Of a stretch of 64,000 bases of DNA, positions 33,723 to 42,994 are shown piece after piece (the stretch's first letter is position 1; every line of letters begins with the position of its first letter). This DNA is from Azospirillum oryzae. Lineage in GTDB: Bacteria > Pseudomonadota > Alphaproteobacteria > Azospirillales > Azospirillaceae. Location of the stretch: contig NZ_FXAK01000009.1 of assembly GCF_900177515.1 (NCBI RefSeq), positions 1 through 64,000 of the forward strand, read 5' to 3'. Below the pieces are notes generated by a model. That model was not told the DNA's origin and searched no databases. It was given only the letters and a program-made list of their open reading frames with translations. The translations under genes and the position numbers were made by a program.

Positions 33723-36209
33723 ATGAAACGAGTTCGCGGCAAGGCCGCCGTCCGCCACACAATCAATGCATGTGGAGGCCGATCAGCCGCGGCTGACATC
33801 CGCAAATCCGGTCTGCGACCCGCCGCCGTCGCGGCCGGGCTGGCCGCCGCGGTCCTGGCGGGCGGTGCATTCCTTGCGCCTGCGGCCCATGCCCAGGCGA
33901 CGGCGGACACCGTAAACGCCAACATTCCCGCCGGTCCGCTGGACGAGGCGCTGATCCGGTTCGCCGCGCAGGCGGGCGTGACGGTCCAGGCCGATCCGGC
34001 GATCGTCCGGGGCAAAACCTCGCCCAGCCTGAAGGGCGCCACCACGGTGGAAGACGGCTTCCGCCGCCTGCTGGCGGGCAGCGGTTACGGGATCGCTCGC
34101 ACGTCGTCCGGCTATGCCCTTGTCGCGCAGAGCGCTGCGGCTCCGGCCTCACCGTCGGATAGCACAACCCTTCCGGCCCTGCAGGTGACCGCCAATTCCG
34201 GGATGATGCCCGGCGGCTTGGCGGAGCCCTATGCCGGCGGGCAGGTGGCGCGGGGCGGATCGGTGGGCCTGCTGGGCAGCCGCGACGTCATGGACACGCC
34301 CTTCAGCACGGTCAACTACACGTCGGAGCTGATCGAGAACCAGCAGGCGCGCACCGCGGCCGACACGCTGATCAACGACGCCTCCGTCCGGCTCACCACC
34401 GGCAGCAACGGCTTCGACGACACCTTCCAGATCCGCGGCTATGCGGTCGGGGCGGGCGACGTCGGCTTCAACGGCATGTTCGGGCTGGTGTCGTCCAACC
34501 GCGTGCCGGCGCAGATCGTCGAGCGGATCGAGCTGCTGAAGGGTCCGGGCGCGCTGGCCAACGGCATCGCTCCCGGCGGCAGCATCGGCGGCGGCATCAA
34601 CATCCTCGCCAAGCGGGCCGGCGACCAGCCGCTCACCCGAGTCACCACCACCTACATGAGCGACGCCAACCTGACCGCCCATGTGGATGTCGGCCGCCGG
34701 TTCGGCGAGAACAAGGAATGGGGCGTCCGCTTCAACGGCCTGATGCGCAACGGCGAGGCGTCGGTCGACGGCGGCAACCTGCGCTCCGGCCTGGGCTCCC
34801 TGGCAGTCGATTACCGCGGCGAGCGCCTGCGCTGGTCGATGGACGCCATCAGCCAGCGCGACGATACCGACAATTTCCGTCCGCAGATCAGCCTGCTGTC
34901 CACCACCACCGCCATCCCCTCGCCGCCCGACGCGCGCAGCAACTGGTATCCGGGCACGACCCTGGTCCAGAAGGACGTCACCGTCGCCTCCAACGTCGAG
35001 GTGGACCTGACCGACAGCCTGACCGCCTATGCCGGCATCGGCTACCGCAAGGGCGAGAACGACCAGACCTTCCCCAGTTCGACCGCCGCGGTGAACGCGC
35101 TGGGCAACTTCACGGTCCGCAACGCCTATTACGATTCCTACTCGCGCACGGTCACCGGCACCGCGGGCGCCCGCTGGCGGTTCGAGACCGGCCCGGTCCA
35201 TCACTCGCTGAATGTCGGCTACACCGGCTTCAAGCGCGACGAGGGCAACGCCTACATCCAGTCGGCCGGCTCCGTCCTGTCGAACATCTACAACCCGTCG
35301 GCGCTGCCGGCCATCACCGCGGCCCGCACCTCGGCGCGCAAGTCGACGGAAACCACGCTGACCAGCTTCGCGCTAGCCGACACGCTGTCGGTGCTGGACG
35401 ACCGGGTGATGCTGACGCTGGGCGTCCGCCGGCAGAAGGTCCATGTCGACAGCTTCAGCACCACGACCGGCCTGCAGACCGGCACCTACGACGCCAGCGC
35501 AACCTCGCCGCTGGCGGGCTTCGTGGTCAAGCCGCTGTCCAACGTCTCGGTCTACGCGAATTATGCCGAGGGGCTGACGCGCGGCACCGTGGTCGGCGCC
35601 GGCTATGCCAACACCGGCGCAGTGCTGGCCCCCTACAAGTCGAATCAGTACGAAGCCGGGGTCAAGGTCGACTGGGGTTCGATCACCACCACGGCGGCGG
35701 TCTTCCAACTGACCAAGCCGAACTCGATTCGCAACGCCGCCAACGAGCTTGCCTATGACGGCGAGCAGCGCAACCGCGGCCTGGAGCTGTCGGTCTATGG
35801 CGAAATCCTGCCCGGCCTGCGCGGCATGGCCAGCGCCGCCTTTATGGACCCGAAGCTGACGCGCACCGCCACCGCCGCGGTACAGGGCAACGACGCCGCC
35901 GGCGTGCCGGACAAGACGTTCTCGGCCGGGCTGGATTGGGAAACGCCGTGGGTCGAGGGCCTCGCCCTCAACGGGCGGGTAATCTACACCTCCGGCTCCT
36001 ACCTGACCGACGCCAACACCCTGCGTTTCGACGGCTGGACCCGCTTCGACATCGGCGCGCGCTATGCCGCCACCATCGTCGGGACGCCGGTCACCTTCCG
36101 CGCCAATGTCGAGAACCTGTTCGACAAGGACTACTGGCTGACCACCGGCACCTACGTGACCGTCGGTGCGCCGCGCACGGTGCTGCTGTCCGCCTCCGCC
36201 GATTTCTGA
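33723..36209 (+). CDS. TonB-dependent siderophore receptor with STN signalling domain
   Basis: The 828-residue outer-membrane receptor has an N-terminal signal (hydrophobic AAVAAGLAAAVLAGGAFLAP, cleaved after AHA near residue 58), an STN domain (about 65-135, NIPAGPLDEALIRFAAQAGV), a plug domain (about 165-275, QIRGYAVGAGDVGFNG, ELLKGPGALANG) and a 22-strand-type barrel ending in the C-terminal Phe (LLSASADF). The STN domain means it can pass a signal to a FecR-type anti-sigma factor. It leads an operon with DUF4198, DUF3649, PepSY and DUF3325 genes. The ligand, a ferric siderophore by family, is not identifiable. Confidence 0.93.
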   Translation: MKRVRGKAAVRHTINACGGRSAAADIRKSGLRPAAVAAGLAAAVLAGGAFLAPAAHAQATADTVNANIPAGPLDEALIRFAAQAGVTVQADPAIVRGKTSPSLKGATTVEDGFRRLLAGSGYGIARTSSGYALVAQSAAAPASPSDSTTLPALQVTANSGMMPGGLAEPYAGGQVARGGSVGLLGSRDVMDTPFSTVNYTSELIENQQARTAADTLINDASVRLTTGSNGFDDTFQIRGYAVGAGDVGFNGMFGLVSSNRVPAQIVERIELLKGPGALANGIAPGGSIGGGINILAKRAGDQPLTRVTTTYMSDANLTAHVDVGRRFGENKEWGVRFNGLMRNGEASVDGGNLRSGLGSLAVDYRGERLRWSMDAISQRDDTDNFRPQISLLSTTTAIPSPPDARSNWYPGTTLVQKDVTVASNVEVDLTDSLTAYAGIGYRKGENDQTFPSSTAAVNALGNFTVRNAYYDSYSRTVTGTAGARWRFETGPVHHSLNVGYTGFKRDEGNAYIQSAGSVLSNIYNPSALPAITAARTSARKSTETTLTSFALADTLSVLDDRVMLTLGVRRQKVHVDSFSTTTGLQTGTYDASATSPLAGFVVKPLSNVSVYANYAEGLTRGTVVGAGYANTGAVLAPYKSNQYEAGVKVDWGSITTTAAVFQLTKPNSIRNAANELAYDGEQRNRGLELSVYGEILPGLRGMASAAFMDPKLTRTATAAVQGNDAAGVPDKTFSAGLDWETPWVEGLALNGRVIYTSGSYLTDANTLRFDGWTRFDIGARYAATIVGTPVTFRANVENLFDKDYWLTTGTYVTVGAPRTVLLSASADF

Positions 36210-36239
36210 TCCCCCAATCCCTGATCCAGTGGATTAGCC

Positions 36240-36968
36240 ATGAACAGACTGTCCATCGCCATCGTCGCCCTGCTGGGGCTCGCGGCGCCCGCCAACGCCC
36301 ACCAGATCTGGATCGAACAGCCCGAGGGCCAGAACGCGGTGATCCGCTTCGGCGAGTTCGGCGAGAACCTGCGCGAGGCGTCTCCCGGCCTGCTCGACAA
36401 GTTCGTCAAGCCGGCCGGCACGCTAGTCTCCGCCAAGGGGGAGCGGGCGTCGGAAGCGGCCAAGTCCGCCACCGGCTTCACCCTGCCCTTCAAGGCCGGC
36501 GAGGGCGAGAGCATCGTCGCCGACGACCCGCTCTATCCGCTCTATCCCGGCAAGGAGAACGGAAAGGAGAGCGCCAACTGGTACCACCCGTCGGCGCGCC
36601 TGATCACCGGCTTCAAGGAGCAGCAGCCGAAGCTGGCCCTGGATCTGGTGCCCGCCGGCCAGCCGGGCCGCTTCAAGCTGTTCTTCAAGGGGCAGCCCAA
36701 GGCGAAGACCAAGGTGTCGCTGGTGACCCAGTCCGGCTGGGCCAAGGAGGCCTACACCGACGACCAGGGGCTCGTCAGCTTCGACCTGCCGTGGAAGGGC
36801 ACCTATGTGGCCGAGGTCAGCCTCACCGACCGCACCCCTGGCGAGCGTCCGGGCGCCAACGGCACGGAGCGCTATGACGCCGTGAGCTATGCCACCACGG
36901 TGACCTACGTCCATGGCGACGGTCTGGCGCCGCTTCCCGCCGGTCCGGCGGCAGCGCCGCACCAATGA
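36240..36968 (+). CDS. DUF4198 periplasmic protein of iron-uptake operon
   Basis: The 242-residue protein has a short Sec signal (MNRLSIAIVALLGLAAPANA) followed directly by HQIWIEQ, the start typical of DUF4198 proteins. These are beta-rich periplasmic proteins commonly encoded beside TonB receptors and thought to help metal or siderophore handling; the exact role is unknown. It lies 30 bases after the receptor gene and overlaps the DUF3649 gene by four bases. Confidence 0.85.
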   Translation: MNRLSIAIVALLGLAAPANAHQIWIEQPEGQNAVIRFGEFGENLREASPGLLDKFVKPAGTLVSAKGERASEAAKSATGFTLPFKAGEGESIVADDPLYPLYPGKENGKESANWYHPSARLITGFKEQQPKLALDLVPAGQPGRFKLFFKGQPKAKTKVSLVTQSGWAKEAYTDDQGLVSFDLPWKGTYVAEVSLTDRTPGERPGANGTERYDAVSYATTVTYVHGDGLAPLPAGPAAAPHQ

Positions 36969-37246
36969 CCCCGCTGGTCGACCGCGTCCGCCGCGTCGGG
37001 CCGCTCTGCTCGCGCATCGTCGCCGCCCTGTTCGGCGGCTATGCGCTGGCGGCGCTCGGCAGCGTGGCGGCGCTGGCCCTGCCGATGAGCAAACCGCAGG
37101 CCGTGCTCACCGGCATGCTGGCGAGCTTCGCCATCTATGCAGGCGCGGTGGTCTGGGTTTTCGCGGCGCGCAGCGCCCTGCGGGCCTGGGCTGGGCTGCT
37201 GGCGGCGGCAGTGCCGCTGCTGACGGCTGCGTGGTCGATCTGGTAA
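36965..37246 (+). CDS. DUF3649 small membrane protein
   Basis: The 93-residue protein has three hydrophobic segments (about 16-38, 45-66 and 72-92) and ends WSIW. DUF3649 proteins of this size sit between TonB receptors and PepSY proteins in many iron operons. The ATG overlaps the DUF4198 stop (ATGA). Function unknown; probably part of an inner-membrane complex with the PepSY protein. Confidence 0.82.
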   Translation: MTPLVDRVRRVGPLCSRIVAALFGGYALAALGSVAALALPMSKPQAVLTGMLASFAIYAGAVVWVFAARSALRAWAGLLAAAVPLLTAAWSIW

Positions 37247-37260
37247 GGGGGAGAGAGCCC

Positions 37261-38916
37261 GTGAAGACGGACACCATAAAAACGGACAAGGCGCAGCGTC
37301 CCGCCGGGCGCGGCATCCGCCAGAGCATGTCGGGCCTGCACATCTGGGCCGGCCTGCTGATGGGCTGGATCTTGTACGCCATGTTCCTGACGGGGACGGT
37401 GTCCTACTTCAAGGACGAGCTGTCGCAATGGATGCGGCCGGAACTGTCCCATCAGGCGGAGTTGCCCGACCCCGCCCTGGTGGCCCAGCGCATCGCCGAC
37501 GAACTGGCCGTAATCGCGCCCGGCAGCCCGCAATGGAGCATGCGCCTGCCGGATGCGCGCACCAACAGCGTCTACGCCTTCTGGCGCTTGGCGCCCGGGG
37601 AGGCGGGGGCGGGAGCCGGTCGGCGCGCCTTCGGAGAGGCGGCGTTCGATCCCGCCACCGGCGGCAAGGTGACCGCGCGAGACACGCTGGGCGGCGACTT
37701 CTTCTACCGCTTCCATTTCCAGTTCCACTACATGCCGGCGCTGTGGGGACGGTGGATTGCCGGGGCGGCGGCGATGTTCATGCTGGTCGCCATCGTCAGC
37801 GGCGTCATCACCCACAAGAAGATTTTCGTCGATTTCTTCACCTTCCGCGGCGGCAAGGGGCAGCGGTCGTGGCTCGACGCCCACAATGCGCTGTCGGTGT
37901 TCGGCATGCCCTTCCACTTCATGATCACCTACACCGGGCTGGTCACGCTGATGGCGCTCTACATGCCCTGGGGCGAGCAGTTGGCGATCAAGACGCAGGC
38001 CGAGCGCCAGCAACTGACTGCCGAACTGAACGCCTTCATCCAGCCGGGCAAGCCCAGCGGGCAGGCGGTACCGCTGGCCCCTGTCGCGGCGATGGTACGG
38101 CAGGCTCAGGATCGCTGGGGCAGCGACACTATCGGCCGGGTCACCGCCACCAATCCCGGCGATTCCACCGCCCGCGTGGCCGTGGCGCGCGGCGAGTCCG
38201 GCCGCGTTTCCATGAGCCCGCAATACATGCTGTTCGACGGCACGACCGGCCGGCTGCTGGAGATTCGCGAGGGCGTCGGCTCGGCGGCGGAGACGCGCGG
38301 CGTGCTCTATGCCCTGCATCTGGGGCGGTTCAGCGACGGAGTGACACGCTGGCTGTATTTCCTCGTCAGCCTGATGGGCACGGCCATGGTCGGCACGGGG
38401 TTGGTGATGTGGACGGTGAAGCGGCGGCAGAAGCTGGCCGATCCCGAGCTGCCCCATATCGGCTTCCGCATCGTGGAGCGGTTGAACATCGCCAGCATCG
38501 CCGGGCTGTCGGTCGCCATGCCGGCATTCCTGTGGGGCAACCGGCTGCTGCCGGCAGGGATTGCGGACCGCGCGGCCTGGGAAATCCATCTGTTCTTCGC
38601 GGTCTGGGTGTTGACGCTGGCGCACGCGGTGCTGCGTCCGGCCAAGGCGGCCTGGATCGAGCAGTTGTGGGCGGCGACGGCGCTGCTGGCGCTGCTGCCG
38701 ATGCTGAATGCCATCACAACCAACCGGCCGCTGTGGCACAGCGTGGGTCAGGCCGACTTGGTGTTCATCGGCATGGACCTGATGTGCTGGGCGCTGGCCG
38801 TGCTCCATGCGGTGCTGGCGGTACGCACCGCCCGACATCGGCCGAAGCCGCAGACCACCGCCGCGAAGGGGCGGGTCGGCGTCATCGGCGGCGTACCGGA
38901 AGAGGGACGAACATGA
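37261..38916 (+). CDS. PepSY-associated TM protein (siderophore-iron reductase type)
   Basis: The 551-residue inner-membrane protein has the PepSY_TM layout: a first membrane segment with the conserved HIWAGLLMGWILYAMFLTGT start (about 25-45), a large periplasmic region, and further helices near 180, 225, 370 and in the last 150 residues. Histidine-containing helices (FHFQFHYMPA, ALHLGRFSDG) suit haem binding or electron transfer. Such proteins are thought to reduce ferric siderophores at the membrane. I chose GTG 37261 after GGGGGAGAG. Its stop overlaps the next ATG. Confidence 0.85.
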   Translation: MKTDTIKTDKAQRPAGRGIRQSMSGLHIWAGLLMGWILYAMFLTGTVSYFKDELSQWMRPELSHQAELPDPALVAQRIADELAVIAPGSPQWSMRLPDARTNSVYAFWRLAPGEAGAGAGRRAFGEAAFDPATGGKVTARDTLGGDFFYRFHFQFHYMPALWGRWIAGAAAMFMLVAIVSGVITHKKIFVDFFTFRGGKGQRSWLDAHNALSVFGMPFHFMITYTGLVTLMALYMPWGEQLAIKTQAERQQLTAELNAFIQPGKPSGQAVPLAPVAAMVRQAQDRWGSDTIGRVTATNPGDSTARVAVARGESGRVSMSPQYMLFDGTTGRLLEIREGVGSAAETRGVLYALHLGRFSDGVTRWLYFLVSLMGTAMVGTGLVMWTVKRRQKLADPELPHIGFRIVERLNIASIAGLSVAMPAFLWGNRLLPAGIADRAAWEIHLFFAVWVLTLAHAVLRPAKAAWIEQLWAATALLALLPMLNAITTNRPLWHSVGQADLVFIGMDLMCWALAVLHAVLAVRTARHRPKPQTTAAKGRVGVIGGVPEEGRT

Positions 38917-39200
38917 TGCACCTTCTGTCTATCGCCCTGTGTCTTGCCGCCTTCGCGGCGCTGGCTCTGGGGATGGAGCGCCAGCAATACGACCTGTTCG
39001 GGCGACGACTGAAGCCGGCCGTGACGCGCGCCCTCCGCGTGATGGGAGCCAGCGCCTTGCTGTTGGCGCTGGGGCTGCTGGTGAATTGGCAGGGCTGGGG
39101 GCTTAGCCTCGTCATGTTCAGCGGCCACACCAGCTTGGCCGCGGGCGTCGTGTTTTGCGCGGTCATCGGCTTTCGGACGGCGGCGGCCTCGTCCTCTTGA
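38913..39200 (+). CDS. DUF3325 small membrane protein
   Basis: The 95-residue protein has three hydrophobic stretches and the DUF3325 pattern with ALGMERQQYDLFG near residue 20 and SGHTSLAAGVVFC near the end. The start ATGATG overlaps the PepSY gene stop. DUF3325 genes close this type of TonB operon in many proteobacteria. It completes a five-gene iron operon; its role is unknown. Confidence 0.82.
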   Translation: MMHLLSIALCLAAFAALALGMERQQYDLFGRRLKPAVTRALRVMGASALLLALGLLVNWQGWGLSLVMFSGHTSLAAGVVFCAVIGFRTAAASSS

Positions 39201-39405
39201 GCAGCCAGCAGGCTCCGGGCACAGAGCATCCCGCCGCCCCGCCAGGTCCCGACACCCAAACTAACAGGGCGATATTGGCCGGTACCGCGATCAGAAGCCC
39301 CATCTTGACCAGGAATACCGGATAGCCGGGCGGCGCGGTGGCCTCATTGATGGCATCCCCAACCCCGACCACCTCGACCGTCTGCCGACCCGGTGAAGGC
39401 TCCGG

Positions 39406-40335
39406 CTAACGCCGGAGCGCCACGGCCACCGCGCGGCTGACTGCCGCTGGAATGACCGAACCATGGTTCTCGCCGGCGAAGGACACGAAGCTCACCGCCG
39501 GCCCGCGAGGACCCAGCGCCGCCAGCCGCTCCGCTAGTTCGCGGGCATTCTCCTCCAACCGCGCCTTGCGCCGCCGCTCCTCGCGCGCCGGGTCGGGCGG
39601 CTCGCCGGGCGGGGCCTGCAGTTCGTTCTCGCCCACCGTCACCAGTAGGCTGCGCGTGGCGGCGGCTGGCGGCAGAGCCTCGGTGAAGCGGCGTTCCTCG
39701 CCCAGGATGGCGCGGTCCTGCCACCAGATCGACGGGCTGGCGGCGACGAAGCGCTGGAACGCCTCGCAGCGCGTGAATAGCGCATGCAGAACGAACAGCC
39801 CGCCATAGGAATGGCCGAACAGGGTTTGGCGGCTACGGTCGACGCGGAATCGCCGCTCCACCTCCGGCTTCAGTTCGGCTTCGATGAAATCCAGGAAGGC
39901 GTCGGCCCCGCCGGACCCGGCCGGCGCGCCGGCGGCCGGTGGTGTATAGTCCCGTCCGCGCCGGGGCTGGTCGAACGCCTTATCGGTTGGATAACCGATG
40001 GCAATGACCAGGGCCGGCGGGATCCCCACCGCGGCGCCATGGCCGCCGACCACCCGCATCGCCTCGGTCGCCGTGCCGAAGATGCTGTTGCCATCCAGCA
40101 GATACAGCACCGGACAGCCTTCCGGCGACGGCGTCTCCGGCCAGGAGGCGAAGATGCGGTATGGCCGGGCCGGGTCGCCGCCGGCCATCATGTCCCACTG
40201 CACCGTGCGGGGCAGCGTCACCGCCACCGGCTCCCTGGCGGCGGCGGGACCGCACAGCATCAGGTCGGCAGCCGCAGCGGTCGCTACCGACGCGCCGATC
40301 AAGCCGCGCCGCGTCAATTTCGAATCGCTCACCAT
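39406..40335 (-). CDS. alpha/beta-hydrolase, esterase-D/enterochelin-esterase-like
   Basis: The 309-residue hydrolase has a probable Tat signal (TRRGLIGASVATAAAADLML) and so likely acts in the periplasm. The nucleophile elbow is GHSYGGLF, and VLYLLDGNSIFG and the C-terminal GENHGSV (His) complete the fold. It belongs to the IroE/Fes-like group that cuts siderophore esters. Its start overlaps the end of the TonB receptor gene by seven bases, so it is the last gene of the fecI-fecR-receptor operon. Opening of a tri-ester catecholate siderophore is the likely task, inferred from family and context. Confidence 0.85.
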   Translation of the reverse strand: MVSDSKLTRRGLIGASVATAAAADLMLCGPAAAREPVAVTLPRTVQWDMMAGGDPARPYRIFASWPETPSPEGCPVLYLLDGNSIFGTATEAMRVVGGHGAAVGIPPALVIAIGYPTDKAFDQPRRGRDYTPPAAGAPAGSGGADAFLDFIEAELKPEVERRFRVDRSRQTLFGHSYGGLFVLHALFTRCEAFQRFVAASPSIWWQDRAILGEERRFTEALPPAAATRSLLVTVGENELQAPPGEPPDPAREERRRKARLEENARELAERLAALGPRGPAVSFVSFAGENHGSVIPAAVSRAVAVALRR

Positions 40336-42842
40336 TTGTAGCGCACCCCCGCCAGTACCAGCCGCCGGTCGCCGAAGAAGCAGGCCGTCGCGCTGGAACA
40401 GCTGGACACGAATTCCTTGTCGAACAGGTTGGTGACGTTCAGCGTTAGTTCCGCTCCCGTCAGCTCCGTCTTCAGGGCGCCCAGGTCGTACCGGATCGCC
40501 GCATCGGCCAGCGTGTAACCCGGCACCTCGAAGCTGTTCACGTCGTTGCCGGCGGTCGGACCGACATAGCGGACGCCGCCGCCCAGTTCCAGCCCGGTGA
40601 GCGGGCCGCTCTGGAAGCGGTAGTTCACCCAGCCGCTCGCCATGTGGTGCGGCACCTGCGGCACACGGTTGCCGGTGACGCCGGCAGTGTTGGACTTGGT
40701 CACCTCGGCGTCGATGTAGCTGTATGCACCGATCAGGTCCAGGCTGCTGGTCAGGCTCGCCCGCCCCTCCAGCTCGATGCCGCGGGAGCGAATCTCGCCG
40801 GTCTGGACGCTGTAGAGATTGTTCAGCGGATCGACGGTCAGCACGTTGCGCTGGCGGATGGAATATCCGGCCAGCTGGATGAAGCTGTTCATACCCGGCG
40901 GCTGATACTTGACGCCGGCCTCATACTGCTCGCCCTTGGTCGGGCTGAAGGCGCTGCCGCCGCGTGCCGGTGAATAGCTGCCGGAGTTCGGCAGGAAGCT
41001 GGTGGAGTAGTTGACGTAGGGCGTGATGCCGTTGTCGAACAGATAGAGCAGCCCAGCCCGCCAGGTGAAGGCGTTGTCCGACTGGCTGGTCCGGCTGTTG
41101 TTGGAGGTCAGCACCGTCGTCTCGCTGTCGGCACGGTCGTGGCGCACGCCGACGGTCAGGCGCCAGTTCTCGTAGGCGACCTGATCCTGGGCGTAGAAGC
41201 CCAGCTGCGTCTGGATCTGGCGCGTTGTCTGCACGCTGCGCGCGGTGGGATAGCTGTAGCCGTAGACCGGGTTGAAGATGTCCAGCGTCGGCACGGTCAC
41301 GCCGGTGAACTGGCCCAGATCGCGGCGGGCGAAGCCACGCGACCAGTCGGTGCCGAACAGCAGCGTGTGGTCGACCGGCCCGGTCATCACCGTGGCCTGC
41401 GCCTGGTTGTCGATCGCCACGGTGTTGGCCATGTCGTTGACGTCGCTGATCGACCGGTTGGCCGTGCGCTGGTTGGCCTGCAGCGACGAGAAGGAGATGG
41501 CGTTGAAGGACGAGTTGAGGTGGTTGTAGCGGGCGTTCTGCCGCAGGGTCCACACGTCGCTCAGCCGGTGTTCGAACTGATAGCCGATGGACGCGGAGTT
41601 GCGCGTGTAATTGTCGTAAGCCGGGTCGCCGGCATAGAAGCTTGAGCTGAGCTTGCCGTTGCGGTTGGGCAGCACGGTGCCCACGGCCGGCGCGAAATTG
41701 TAGAAGCCACCCTCAGGATCCCGCTGATAGCTGGCGAGCACGGTCAGGCTGGTTTCGGACGTCGGCCTCCAGGTGATGGCCGGTGCGATGGCGATGCGGT
41801 CGTCGTCCACATCGTCGAACTGCGTGCCCGATTTGCGGCCGATGCCGGTCAGGCGATACAGGAACTGTCCATCCTCCGTCAGCTTGCCGCCGGTATCGAA
41901 CATGGTCTGCAGCCGGTTGTTGCTGCCGGCCTCCACCCGCACCTCGTGCGTGGCGGTTTCGGTCGGGCGCCGGCTGACCAGATTGACGATGCCGCCCGAG
42001 CCCGCCTGCCCATAGAGGACGGAGGCCGGACCGCGCAGGATCTCGATGCGCTCCAGCAGCCAGGGATCGACGGTCGGGATGGCGTAGGAGATGCTGCGCT
42101 GCTGCCGCAGCCCGTCCAGGAAGTTGACATAGGCCGCACCGGCGCCCTGCCCGCCGAAGCCGCGCACGAACACGCTGTCATAGCGGGCGCTGGGCCGCAC
42201 CTCCGCCAGGACGCCGGGGGTGTAGCGCAGGGTCTGCGACACCGTCTGCGATCCCTGGTCGTCCATCTGGTCGCGCGTCACCACGCTGACCGACTGCGGC
42301 GATTCGATCAGCGGCGTGTCGGTCTTGGTGCCGGTGGTGGTCACCCCCGCGACATAGCCGTCCACCGGCTGCCAGCTCCGCCAAGCGGTGGCCTGGACAT
42401 TGACCTCCGGCAGTTGGATGGCGCTGCCCGCATCGCCGGACACCGGTGGCGTCGGCAGCAGCGTCACCGTGCCGGCATCGGTGTAGCGCCAGGTCAGGCC
42501 GGTGCCCTGCAGCAGCTTCGGCAGCGCCTGATCCACCGACAGCCGCCCGCTGACCCCTGGCGACCGCAGGTTCGCCGTCATGTCGGAGCTGTAGAGAAGC
42601 TGGATGCCGGCCTTGCTGGCGAAATCGGTCAGCGCGGTGGACAGCGGCTGCGCCGGGATGTCGTACTGGCGGGCATCGCTCACCGCGGCCGGCTGGGCGT
42701 GCGCCGCGCCGCCGCCCACCGCCACGCCGGCCATGGTCGCCAGCAGCAGGACGCGCAGGGTCTTGCCGGGAAAGTAATGCCGCAGGGAATGTCGCAGCGG
42801 AAGCAGGCCCCTGCCCCCCGCCGTGCGGATGTCGCTCGCCAT
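40329..42842 (-). CDS. TonB-dependent siderophore receptor with STN domain, FecIR-linked
   Basis: The 837-residue receptor has a long basic leader and signal peptide (to about AHAQPAA near residue 50), an STN domain (about 55-125, YDIPAQPLSTALTDFASKAG), plug (about 155-260, FVRGFGGQGAGAAYVNFLDG, EILRGPASVLYGQAGSGGIVN) and a barrel ending in LAGVRYKW, an aromatic terminus. The plug motif is that of FpvA/FhuE-type siderophore receptors. I chose the ATG at 42842; a TTG at 42863 would add seven residues. Preceded by fecI and fecR genes, it is likely induced by its own ferric ligand. Confidence 0.93.
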   Translation of the reverse strand: MASDIRTAGGRGLLPLRHSLRHYFPGKTLRVLLLATMAGVAVGGGAAHAQPAAVSDARQYDIPAQPLSTALTDFASKAGIQLLYSSDMTANLRSPGVSGRLSVDQALPKLLQGTGLTWRYTDAGTVTLLPTPPVSGDAGSAIQLPEVNVQATAWRSWQPVDGYVAGVTTTGTKTDTPLIESPQSVSVVTRDQMDDQGSQTVSQTLRYTPGVLAEVRPSARYDSVFVRGFGGQGAGAAYVNFLDGLRQQRSISYAIPTVDPWLLERIEILRGPASVLYGQAGSGGIVNLVSRRPTETATHEVRVEAGSNNRLQTMFDTGGKLTEDGQFLYRLTGIGRKSGTQFDDVDDDRIAIAPAITWRPTSETSLTVLASYQRDPEGGFYNFAPAVGTVLPNRNGKLSSSFYAGDPAYDNYTRNSASIGYQFEHRLSDVWTLRQNARYNHLNSSFNAISFSSLQANQRTANRSISDVNDMANTVAIDNQAQATVMTGPVDHTLLFGTDWSRGFARRDLGQFTGVTVPTLDIFNPVYGYSYPTARSVQTTRQIQTQLGFYAQDQVAYENWRLTVGVRHDRADSETTVLTSNNSRTSQSDNAFTWRAGLLYLFDNGITPYVNYSTSFLPNSGSYSPARGGSAFSPTKGEQYEAGVKYQPPGMNSFIQLAGYSIRQRNVLTVDPLNNLYSVQTGEIRSRGIELEGRASLTSSLDLIGAYSYIDAEVTKSNTAGVTGNRVPQVPHHMASGWVNYRFQSGPLTGLELGGGVRYVGPTAGNDVNSFEVPGYTLADAAIRYDLGALKTELTGAELTLNVTNLFDKEFVSSCSSATACFFGDRRLVLAGVRYKW

Positions 42843-42923
42843 CGTCGTCTCTTCGATCTCCAATCGATCCCGCCGCCCGTTGCCAAGGCCAAGCCGGGAT
42901 CCTCCTGATTGATAAGACCGGCG

Positions 42924-42971
42924 GTGGCGCGAAACCCCTGACGTCGGTTTTGACGATTTTGCGAATTATTC
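42924..42971 (+). promoter_or_regulatory. shared motif plus Fur-like half-site upstream of the second receptor
   Basis: GGTGGCGCGAAACCC (42924-42938) and TGCGAATTATTC (42960-42971) recur here in the same order as before the first receptor (33504 and 33589). The receptor gene itself is read from the other strand and starts 82 bases away. The sequence separates fecR from the receptor, so the receptor may have its own promoter. Confidence 0.45.
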
Positions 42972-42994
42972 TCAGAGGATGTTCTGAGAGACGC

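Noticed and set aside
37135..38838. 567-codon minus-strand frame opposite the PepSY gene
   Set aside because: Composition (Arg, His, Gln, Gly) is that of an antisense frame and the + strand gene is well supported.
39163..39372. Minus-strand 69-codon frame with a hydrophobic segment
   Set aside because: It overlaps the DUF3325 gene antisense, lacks a ribosome site and matches no family.
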